From contig NC_092677.1 of assembly GCF_964355755.1 (NCBI RefSeq), forward strand, positions 26,568,101 to 26,632,100: a DNA stretch of 64,000 nucleotides, written 5' to 3'. Source of the stretch: Antedon mediterranea. Lineage: Eukaryota > Echinodermata > Crinoidea > Comatulida > Antedonidae. Below are positions 54,227-64,000 of the stretch, in pieces. Position 1 is the first letter of the stretch. Each line of letters begins with the position of its first letter. Made by a program: the position numbers and the translations under genes. The notes under the pieces are model-generated. The model did no database searches and had not been told where the DNA came from. It saw only the letters and a program-made list of their open reading frames with translations.

Positions 54227-57200
54227 GTAAGTACTGTTTAAGAATTCTCAGTTCCGTGTTATAAAAATGGCTTTTATGTGTAAAATGATAAAGTGATATT
54301 TCATAAAACTGTCATTGCTTGTTACTCCACAGACTACAATTTACTAGGGTTGGGGATACGAATTGATTCGCAAGATTGTAAGTATTGTATTCCTTGTGCT
54401 TTTGGTGGGCGTTTTATTATGAATGAACATAAAAAATGTATGAGCGCGAGGGTTAAGAAGGCAGACAGCAAAAAAGTGTAGAAATTAAAGCCTAATTGAA
54501 TGCCTAGGTAGTAAATATTAACATTCGTGAGTTCAAATATGCTTCCAACAATAATATGAATATTAACTTGTGTCATATTTTTAAGTTTTTGTAAATATTT
54601 ATGTCGACTAGTAGTAGCCTACATAAATTTCGCGTACCTAGGCTAGGCCCAAAATTTGTGTGTGATGTATGGTGATGGGGCGCAAGTGTTACAGAATGAC
54701 AGCTGAGTCTAAGTATGTACCCCAGTACTTTCTGGCCTAACATTTTCTTGTTTGGAATAATGAGTTTTTTTTTGGCGTGTTTAGAGTTCCGTCACCAGAC
54801 AACAACATCAACAACTAATTAACTACTCAAGAATAGACTATATATAGAGGGATTTTTAAAGGTTTTTTGAAGTGTCAGATCAGAGGGCCAGATGCCAGAT
54901 TGATAATGATATTCTTGGCATATATCAAATGCATTATTGATATCTAAAGCTAGGCAGTTGCGTTATGCTCTGTTCTTCCTGCTTTTGTAATATAATCTTG
55001 CTTGCTAGTTTCGTAATACTAATGGCTACTACTATATTTTCTCTAAAACTACAGTATTTGGACAAATCCGATTAAATTTGTTACACATTGCACTTTATTA
55101 TTATTTCCACCTAGAAATTAAAAAATGTTATCCATACTCAAGTGACTCCATTGTCATCAGCCTATATAAAGCCAATTAAGCTAGCTTATCATAAAAGAAA
55201 AACACAACTATGCTAGCAATAGAAACAAAATGAACATTAAAAGTGATAAGTCAAATAAGAAAGTGTTTTTAGAACATTATTGGTGTTTCATGTGTTATAT
55301 ATTTATCCTGTAGCAAAATAAAAACTTGGCTAACTTCCCCTTATATCCCAAGAGTATACAACAATTTTTGCATGCAAAAAGAGCAATTTAACTAAATTTT
55401 ATAGCCTTTTGAGTTTACAATGACATATAATGAAACCTTTTTGTGGCAATTGTAAATCTACTGTTTACTGCAGTAACTGCCTCATAATATTCTGTATTGA
55501 AACAAATATCAAGTAATTGCAGTAAAAAATTGTAGTTAATGCAGTAACTGCAATTTTGACACAATTCCTTACATAATAAGCACAATATGTAGAGAGTTAA
55601 GGGAACATTTCCCCAACATGTGTACTTGTAGAGCCTTTGCCTCAAGATGGTTTCTTATTATAATTTCTATCTCAATATTTTCAACTATAGTATTGTCCCT
55701 TTTTTTAACATGTGTGTTCGGTAGTTTGCTTACTTTTTCTCTTTTGATGCATAAAGCAATTTTTGCAGACTTTATTCATCTATTCTATATAACCTTGTTT
55801 TTTAGACGTAAATCATTTTTTTAGCGTGAACTTTAAATTGATATTACTTTTTAAAAAACATCTGCTGTTAATTAAATGTTCTTTATTACCTCCAAGCTAT
55901 ATGAATCTATTCAACCTTTAGCCCTACCATTCTTTATTTTCCAGTTCTCTTTTAATTATAATTGATTTCATGAGCCACTACACATTTGTTTACTTCTAAT
56001 CAATTACCTATTATGTAAGAATTACAACGTTTTTATAATTACAGTTTACACAAAAAAAAGTTTTATTTTGTTGCGTGTTATGATTTGATTGTTGCCCAAT
56101 GCAATGTTATAAAACTAGCTTGGGAAGGGGATATCAAATCTATTACAAAACCTGTGTAATCCAGTGAATTAAATTAAGTTAGTACTACTACAGTAGCTTA
56201 CCAAAATACCACATCAAGGCTAGCAACTTATACAGCAGGGAATATTTTTCCAACCACCTTATTCTTATTGCCTCAATTTATCAAATAGAAAGTTAGTATA
56301 GCCAAAAACATTGCAAAAACCATGTCTCAGAATTCTGATTGATAAGCAGTTTTTGCTAATTAAATTTGTTTTAATGAAACTGTTCCCTGAGCCTGTACTA
56401 CTATATTAACTGATGATGATGACATAATAATAAATGCTGGTAAAAAGTACAAACATAAAGATGCTTAAAATGTAAACTATTAATAAACTGTTATCATTAT
56501 CAATCAATGTTTACATACATTGTATTCAATTACAAGGTGTAAAGTACAATAGCTTTAAAGTTCGATTTAGGTACATTTACATAATATTAACTATATAAAT
56601 GACAATAGAATAGGCAGCCATTTATAGTACCCTTGAACTCTGATCTCTAGCATTCCATTCTGATTAAAATGTCAAGTTTTGATTGGTGTCCCCTTATGGT
56701 ACGTTGGACTCTTCTAATATCTTTATAGGTAAGTTAAAATATTACATAATATGCTATTGACAATGCAGTTATAATTTACTATATTTGCCTACCAGGCACT
56801 GTCATAATTAAGTATTGTAAACTAGCCAAACTTGAATAAAGTAATGTTTAAAACCCACAAACAGTTGACAGTCCTATCATTCACTAGTAGCCCTACATAA
56901 CATGATGCATTACCAGTCCAGAACATAACTCATTAACTGAAAATAATGGGTTAACATTTTCCTAAATGAAATACATAGTACTGTAGTGCAAACCCAACAA
57001 ATCTTAAATTAAACAACTAGATCGTGCATGCCTAATATACATTGTAGTACAGTAAATTACATTTTGATTAAGCAATGTATTTGCAGTAAATTGAACAAGT
57101 AATTACCTATTTATGTTGAAACTAGAATTATATAATTTTAAAACATTTAAGACATTTCTTTTCGCTCTCTATTCATGATGACCCTGTTTCGTTCGCATGA

Positions 57201-60200
57201 TGAATGAGCATTGATTAAGGACGAGTTTTGTTGCGCAATCATCGGAAGCTTAAATTCAACTGGGATCAATGAATTGAATTATGTTATCTTAAGTTCATGC
57301 TTCGTAGCATTCCTGTCTCAGTCTTACTTTAAGCGATTTATAATGTAAATCGAAAGACTATTTGTATAAACAATACAATATTCAAGTTTGACTTCAAGTT
57401 GAATGTTATCCTTCTATTTTTGTTATATTTTTGTGATAACAATTATTTAATTACAAAAAGTCTGTATTGACATACAAGAAGTAACAATTAATTTAGTCTC
57501 TTAGTAAAAACATTTTTTTTTTTTTTATTAATGTAAAGACATCCATTTAAACCATGATATAAATAAACTGCATTTGGCCAACATGCTTCACTGTCTCAGA
57601 TTGCTTGAGACTGTGCTATGAGGCTCATATACACATGTCTGGACCAAGTGATGTTGAGCTCCTAGGTGAGATCACTTACTGTAGGCTCCTCGGTGTGCAA
57701 AGACGACGAATGATAAGCTTACATTGCTAGTGTAGGCTCACCAAGACACCTGCATCGTGACAAGCTCTGTATAAACGTAAGCATGGTGTCGTTTTGTAAT
57801 GATTTTAATTCGGTTGGAATGTTTGCTGATGTTGTTGAGGTCGCCCAGTATGTTCACTGATTGCCAATATATCTGAAAGTTTTCCGGTATATTTCTAAGC
57901 TTATCAGAGATGTTATGGCTACGTGATTACAGAGTTGTAATATTGTAAGTGAAGAATATTGTACTTTGATTCCTTTTAGTTATGTTGTTATTTCTCTAAT
58001 GAAATACCATCAGTGTTGTTTAGTTTTGCTTTCATTCAGTAAATGATTACATAATTACTTCACTCCCAAAGACTTGTAATAAGACTTTGTTTATGTAGAG
58101 CATCTTGTGTATATGTTTGTCTTGTGAACCTCTGAGGGTCCCTAATGATCAGCAATAGCTGGATGGATCACCCTCATTAAATATGGTGTTAAAAAATAAA
58201 TATAAAAAAAAATAAATAAAAAATAATGTATGTTTGTGTTAGTCTAAAAGTTGTTAGTTACAATCCATTCAGATAAAATTGAATCCAATATATTATTAGG
58301 AAAAAAATGATTAGTCAAAAAGGGTATGCCAGCTCTTCTGTAGGATGACACGACATATTGCAGTGCCAATAACATATACTGCCCCCCCCCCCCTGTTGGT
58401 AAATACTCCATGTTGCAAAGCAATAGAGTTGGACTAGGGGCCTGTTCGTAGGGGTTGAAAATACCAGCTTATTCCCGATTTCCGTTCTCGTGATCCAATT
58501 AACTTTTGCCTCAGGCTACAAAAAATTTGAGGTAAAATGTTCACCAAATTTGCAGGTTATTTCAGCGATAATCCAATTATACTCGGCCTTCGAGGATAAT
58601 AAATCTCCGATAGAGGCAATGTGTCAAATTTTGACAAACGTTCGCTGCCTAGGCCCGTCATTTCTCCTACGAAGCTCTTCCATACACGCTTCGAGAGCGA
58701 TCGTCAGCTGGTGCTGTCCTTGTTGGTGTAGACCGCTTAGTAGGCCTAGCTGGTCGGGGAGCCGCTGGTCGGTGGTGTTTCCGTCGTGTAACATTGGGCT
58801 CAAATTCTTCGTCAATGAGTAAAATAATGGTCGTCAGGAGAAGGCATATTTCGGCAGGATTATCGGCGTTAAGAGGCATAAGGTTTGTCGCAAGGATAAG
58901 CAGTGTAAAAGGTAGCAAGTAATTGTTATTGTAAAGAAAGATCGCGAGTAAAAAATATACAACACGAAACTAGCGTGCGAAAATGGGGTCGTAGGTTGTA
59001 AAGACAACTGACCTTAAAACGTAATTTCCGGTTTGTGATTCGTTGATTAAGCATTTAAGCGGTTAAATATTTCAAGTACGAACAACGCTCAATTTATAAC
59101 CCGAGGCATGGGTGAAATTAAGCGCTTATTTTAACCACCGTACGAACACGACCTAGGAGTTTTAGCCCTGTACAAATGGTTACCATTTTGTCTCTATTGA
59201 TTAAGCTAGTTAAGTCCCAAGGTTTAATTAAATTTATATGTAATAAAAAATTTTTATTATTTAAATTATTTGATTGAAAAATAGTGCCTTTTCCCTATAC
59301 AAGTAGTTTCTTTCAATGGCTGTATTCATTAATAAAAAAAAATACCATTTAATTTTCCATAAAAATGGGATGATCCTGTTCATGAAGGGTTCTGAGTAGT
59401 ATAAACAATTCACGTTTGTGTAAAATACTTAATACTACTAAAGCCCCTCATAAATAAAACTGAATTAAATTTAATTGAAAATAACATTTTTTTTACATAA
59501 AGTAGCCTTATTAAATATTATAACTAAAAATGTACTATAGCTTGTTTTGACCAAAAAAATATGTTGATAGAGTAATGTACAGACTAACTACTCATATCAA
59601 CATCTGACTCAAACAGTGTCAGTGTCACATTTAAAATTAACAATGAGTTTTCAGATGAGATCTTCGTGGAAAAATGGCTTCATTCTTAATAAAATATATT
59701 TAATTAATTTCAATGTGAAAAATAAGACATTTTTTAACAGTCTTGGTGAAAAAATAGTTGTTTTTTTTTTTTAATTTAATCCAATTTACATTCATTTTTT
59801 TGAAAATATAGAACTTAGAAGTATACTTTATTTGTATAGTAGTTGTATTTGGTGACTTAATATTTGGAACACAAATATGTTTGGCATGAATTTCTGTTAA
59901 AGCTAGTTACCTGTTGGACACATGGGATGGAGAGGATTTGGCGGTAAATGGATGTAGAGCGTTCACATTGGTCCATACTAATGAGTGAAGGCCAGGCTAA
60001 CCCACAGGGTGTTTAGAGGGCAGGTTTCCGCATCAAAGAGTAATAAAACTGATGCTGTAGTGTGCTTCAGCATGTGTTTAAATTAGTAAGATTTTGGTAC
60101 AGTTTATTGGCAGCCATTTTGTGAGATGCTCTTCTAAGGTTCTGAACACAAAGGTACAGTATGCCAGGGTTCATAGTCTATCTACTGTGGTCTACATTCT

Positions 60201-63200
60201 GTACATTTTATAGATGAGATTTTTACCTAGTTTATAGGTGTATATACACGTTGTCTTATTCTTACTAATTAAAAGTATACCAATTTGAGTAAAAATGAGA
60301 TTATTATTTTTGTAGGTGATTCTAAAAAAGGTGAGACAAGTTTTCTTTTAATCCCTTTACAGTGTTATATCTACATGGTTTAATTCCACTGGTATACTAT
60401 GGTGGTTTATCAAGATATCTTCTTTCCTTTTTTGTGTGTGAGAGGGGAAAGGGGTTGTTGGAGGGCAGGAGAAAGAAATGTAAATTACTAATATATTTGT
60501 TTCTTCACGGGATAACACATTAATATTCAAGCTACTATGTACCACTTTTAAGTTTCTTCTACCGTACCCTGTACTGTGAAGAAGACAATTGAACGCTAGC
60601 CTTGGGGGTGTTAATTATATTACTAAACTTATCAAAAATCTCACTGTTTCCCAATTTGTTTATAATGCAATATAGAGTCGCCTTGCAATCTGTTTCTTCA
60701 GAAATCCATCTTGTTCAAAACAGCATCCTCACAGGAGGGTCAAATTAGTTGGACTGTACCACTTTAAAAACAGGGGTAAACTATGTGCTGTAGTAAGGAT
60801 AGAATATATTTTTTAAATGTTTGTTTATTATTTAAAGTACAGTATATGCAAATTAGAATATGTTATTGTTGGATTTACTTTATTTAATTGATGAACTTGT
60901 GATCGTAGAGCGTGCAAAATGACGCAGGTCATGTTTTCTCGTTAAACTGCCGAATGATAGTTATCATATTCTATTTTAGTGGCATTCCTCAACACTCTTG
61001 ATGAGGGAGGATACATGCAGCTATGTCCCATTTCAACAACAGATGCTAGGCCTGTATTGTGAATAAAACATGGATTATATAATGGTTGGGGGAGAACGGA
61101 TGATGGTCCTGGCTAGGCTACATCCAGGTGGGTGATATAGGTTAGTTTTTACAGCCTAGGATTGCACCCTGTTTCCCAGCATGCGGTTAAAAATGCCAAA
61201 GTATGGTCATCTTTTACAGCACTATTTCGAATTTAGTGTAGTTTAGTTAGTTTTCATATGTCACATTGTTGCACAATTTGTTTTAGTTTATGCCTTGAAA
61301 TTGATGGCGAGTTCGTAGTCTATCGTGATTGTGTTTTCCATTTGTATTCAATAGGTTTTTTTTTTTCATAAGTAGAGTGAATACTAATAATGAATCACTT
61401 AAGTAGGATAATGTTGACATAATTAATCACTTAAGTCATAAACATTGACCTATTTATGATCTATTTTTAGAATGAAGTGACATACTTTTTCTTTAAGTGA
61501 TGTGTATCTGTCTATAAATAAGTTAATTAAAATCTCTCATTTGTCAATTTTTCAGTCTGAACAACTTTATTAATAGTATAGTACTGTATGTATAGCAGCA
61601 GTAAGATTTAGTGTATGATGTTATACATAAATTGATATCAGTTAATTATTAAATTCATATCTACAGTATACTCATTATTAAAATAAATTTATTTTTTAAT
61701 TCATAATCGACATCAGGCATTGGTAATATGACTGCTACACTAATAATGTGGGGTGCATTTGGTCTGCCGTACTGAGTGACCCTGCTCTTATCCATGCTAC
61801 CCAGTGGTTTAATTAATGTTCTATAATGTTGTTGACAACAATTTACCTTTAATTAAATTGGATTGTGTTGATACACTAACATTTTTACACTAGACGAATA
61901 TAACTAGCAACAACCATTTATACTGTACCTGTTAACCTGCTATGAAACAAAGATATTTTCTCAGTGTAAATTTTTAAGTTTTCCTGCCAGCTGAATTTCA
62001 TAATTATTACCCAGTGCCTTGATATCAATATCTAATTAATAATTTTAATTAATAATGAAATATTGATTAGAAATGGTATAATTTTCATTTTGGTAATCAA
62101 TAATTATTTTTCATGACTTAAATGTAAAGAAGTTTCACATGCTGAATAAAGCTTAACTTGTTTTGTATAAATATTAAAAATAAAGTGTTATTGTTAACAG
62201 ATAATTTATTTTAAAGTATCTTTTCATCAATATTTTCTATCAGAATTCAATCAGTTCAGTTCTGTTCTCCCTGTTTTTATCTGTACTAATTATTCTGTTT
62301 TTAAATGGATTGAACCTCGGAATGTTTAAAATAGGGCCACCAGTTTAATCGTATGGATTTACTGTACTTGCATTTAAACGACAATATTCATCCGAATAAG
62401 CGTCCGACTGTATCGTTACTTATTCAGTTACTTATTCACGATGCAACATGCTTACATTGGCATATAGAGAATATATTTTTTCAACCTGTTAAATCCCAGG
62501 TATAGGCCATAAAGTTTTTAAATGGTGTTATCTGTCTGGGAGGGCAATCGCTGTCAATTATAAACAGAAATCTAGCAAAGCACCATCCTGGTTTATCTGC
62601 TCTAGGGAGACCATTGCAAGATGATTAGATTTCTACCTGGAATGCTGTAGTCACTGCAGCTAATGAGCTAGGCCTTCAGGCCACATTCCCAGCCCAGGTA
62701 GGGGGGCCTACTGTAGCTATAGTTGCTTCTGTTCCACTAGCTAGGCATTTCAACAAATGCAGGTGGTCGCTGTTTCAGTAGATTGTTTTGCATAGATTTA
62801 GTTGTTGAGACACAGTGAGTACATTATTAGTTTCTGTAAATTCATTAAATTTAAGCATTTAAAGAATTGATCGTTAAGAATACTAAAATATCTAGATATT
62901 CAACCATACAGTAGTTTTTTTTGGGGGGGGGGGGATTTTTCTCCCGTTTTTTTTTTTGGGGGGTGGGGGGAGTTCAACTGCAACAAACTACAGTATTGTA
63001 GTGGCTACAGGTAGAATTTGAAAACTGACTGAAAATATGTACAGTAGTTATACATGATGAACTTACTTCTGTATTTGAGCAACCCACGTTATGCATTTCC
63101 CCTATAGCCATAGCCCGACATGAATTTAGAAATTAATTATAACCATTAAAATAATAGTTCACCTATTTTTACAACAGACTTCAGACTGCTTTGCAAATAA

Positions 63201-64000
63201 ACCATAGCTGGGAGCAGTTTAATAAAATTCCTAAATCACATGCAACATTTCTTATTGTGTTGAGGTATTTCAAGATAAATACTCTATTAGTACTACTGGG
63301 TTAAAGGTTAAACCTGATGTTAATATTGTAGTTCACAGGTCAAAGTTTATAATAATAATAATGACAAAAGTACACTTTTTTTTTCTTGAAATTTCTGCCA
63401 TACAAAACGGGATATAAAAATATAAATGTATGGTGATCTACTATACTTTAAAAAAGAAATTGACCAAAATCAAGAAACATTGTTTTTAACTGTGAATATA
63501 CTGTACAGTGTACATCACTTGGAAAGTTGACAAATGTTGAGCACTTGAAAGATATGTGAAAGGAAGAGTTAAAATTCATGTATTTCTCTTTACATAACTT
63601 TATTTGGACCGTACCATTTTAATAATAGGTATTTTTCATCTTCAGAACTTTGGTAGGAAATACTTTGACAGGTCGATGATATAGTACTTATTAAATGTTT
63701 AGTTATCATGTTGTTTTCCTGTGCATTCCAAAACGTATCTTGTAAGCGCAATTATAGTCAGGTGAACAGTTTTATAAAGAATGAGAGAAAGTTATAATAC
63801 AAATTCATTAATAAAAACAGATCAACTTTGTGTGTAGTTTGTTTACATTTTTATTTAGAGAACTTTCTTTATTCTTTAAAGTATAAGAATCAGGGGCAGA
63901 TCTAAGGTGGTATGAAGGCCCAACTGTCCTCCCCCCCCCCCCCCCAAAAAATTTGGCAAATTGTAGTGCAAAAGATAGGACATCAAATTAAGCTCAGCCC
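54220..64000 (+). CDS. First exon and long first intron of a gene running off the window
   Basis: ATGGCGG followed at once by GTAAGT gives a first exon with ATG-GCG-G coding (54220-54226) and a strong donor. No convincing long ORF follows to the window end, as expected for a long first intron. Two small pieces keep the phase: a 45-nt segment 54333-54377 (acceptor TTACTCCACAG, donor GATT|GTAAGT) and a 15-nt segment 60316-60330 (acceptor TTTTTGTAG, donor AAAAAAG|GTGAGA). Spliced directly, exon 1 plus the microexon would start MAGDSKK. The product cannot be named. Confidence 0.5.
54333..54377 (+). other. Candidate second exon (45 nt)
   Basis: Open in phase 1-1 from the 54220 start, would add DYNLLGLGIRIDSQD. 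Splice signals on both sides are good; protein sequence is unfamiliar. Could be an alternative exon, since its length is a multiple of three. Confidence 0.3.
55455..55565. mobile_element. GTTACTGCAGTAAC-type repeat (inverted copy)
   Basis: Contains TTTACTGCAGTAACTGCC and TAATGCAGTAACTGCAAT. Its reverse complement aligns with 7228-7308, including the shared stretch TATGAGGCA/GTGAGGCA before the second motif. Confidence 0.55.
56719..56736 (+). promoter_or_regulatory. Candidate recursive-splice (ratchet) site
   Basis: ATCTTTATAG|GTAAGTTA joins an acceptor-like end directly to a perfect GTAAGT donor with zero bases between (junction 56728/56729), inside the long first intron. This is the form of recursive splice sites known from long introns in flies and vertebrates, though the pyrimidine tract is modest. 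Confidence 0.4.
58061..58190 (+). mobile_element. SINE tail fragment
   Basis: CACTCCCAAAGACTTGTAAT, then AAGACTTTGTTTATGTAGAG, CATCTTGTGTATATG. Nearly identical to 22480-22560 and related to 26090-26170, where a tRNA B-box-like GGGTTC precedes it. Confidence 0.6.
58437..59153. mobile_element. PIF/Harbinger-like DNA element (decayed)
   Basis: Imperfect terminal inverted repeats: GGGCCTGTTCGTAGGGGTTG-AAAATA at 58438 and, inverted at the right end, GGTCGTGTTCGTACGGTGGT-TAAAATA. CTA flanks both ends, consistent with a 3-bp target duplication. The interior (58480-58930) is GC-richer and has overlapping - strand open stretches without a recognisable transposase. Family assignment is inferred from termini only. 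Confidence 0.45.
60316..60330 (+). other. Candidate 15-nt microexon
   Basis: GTGATTCTAAAAAAG between TTATTTTTGTAG and GTGAGACAAG. Length 15 keeps phase 1 set by exon 1. Supported only by splice-signal quality and frame. Confidence 0.35.
63893..64000 (-). mobile_element. hAT-like short element, cut by window end
   Basis: GGCAGATCTAAGGTGG at the left and GCAAAAGATAGGACATCA followed by TTAAGCTCAGCCC are the inverted counterpart of 18493-18640. A poly-C tract interrupts it. Confidence 0.6.

Larger units (their letters stand above)
54500..64000. other. Long A+T-rich intronic region
   Basis: Apart from the items listed separately, I see A+T-rich unique sequence, short ORFs of no coding character, and homopolymer tracts: C-run at about 58382-58393, G-run at about 62927-62941, C-run at about 63929-63945. 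The stretch 57560-57790 is GC-richer and ends in a donor-like AAAC|GTAAGC; it could be an alternative first exon but has no other support. Confidence 0.45.

Noticed and set aside
57560-57790. Alternative first exon in the long intron
   Set aside because: GC-richer and ending in a donor-like GTAAGC, but no start codon context, motif or conservation evidence visible; mentioned only within the intron entry.

Overview
The window is nuclear DNA from an animal: A+T-rich sequence, genes split by many short GT-AG introns, metazoan-specific genes (an FBXO31-type F-box protein, the ciliary protein CFAP90, a CAP-Gly protein), tRNA-derived SINEs, a Penelope-like relic and many short TA-flanked DNA transposons. 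A marine invertebrate, perhaps an echinoderm, is my best guess; the sequence alone does not prove the phylum.

Layout. (1) 0.9-28.8 kb, + strand: one giant coiled-coil gene, 41 exons reconstructed, about 2151 codons, 5' end uncertain. Its exons are built in 28-residue (84-nt) quanta. Its introns carry more than 20 copies of one palindromic MITE (called MITE-A here), some expanded into 21-bp satellites. (2) 30.4-31.6 kb, +: CFAP90 (C5orf49), three exons, with a consensus RFX X-box about 100 bp upstream. (3) 34.0-41.4 kb, -: a 2215-residue C2H2 zinc-finger protein in three coding exons, with ten 27-residue acidic repeats. (4) 42.5-47.2 kb, +: FBXO31-like gene, nine coding exons plus a 5'-UTR exon, head-to-head with the zinc-finger gene across a compact promoter holding YY1-like and ZNF143-like sites. 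(5) 48.9-51.9 kb, -: a small CAP-Gly protein, four exons, intron with a large 23-bp minisatellite upstream. (6) 54.2 kb to the window end, +: a first exon (ATG plus four coding bases, then a strong donor) opening a long intron that holds a possible recursive-splice site and a possible 15-nt microexon.

The genes do not form an operon. CFAP90 is a microtubule inner protein of cilia, and the coiled-coil and CAP-Gly proteins could be cytoskeletal, but nothing here shows that they work together. The most unusual features are the 28-residue exon quantum of the coiled-coil gene, the MITE-A swarm and its conversion to satellite DNA, a perfect 106-bp inverted repeat with Penelope/hammerhead-like motifs, and a composite repeat shared by two genes whose edge coincides with an exon end and splice donor.
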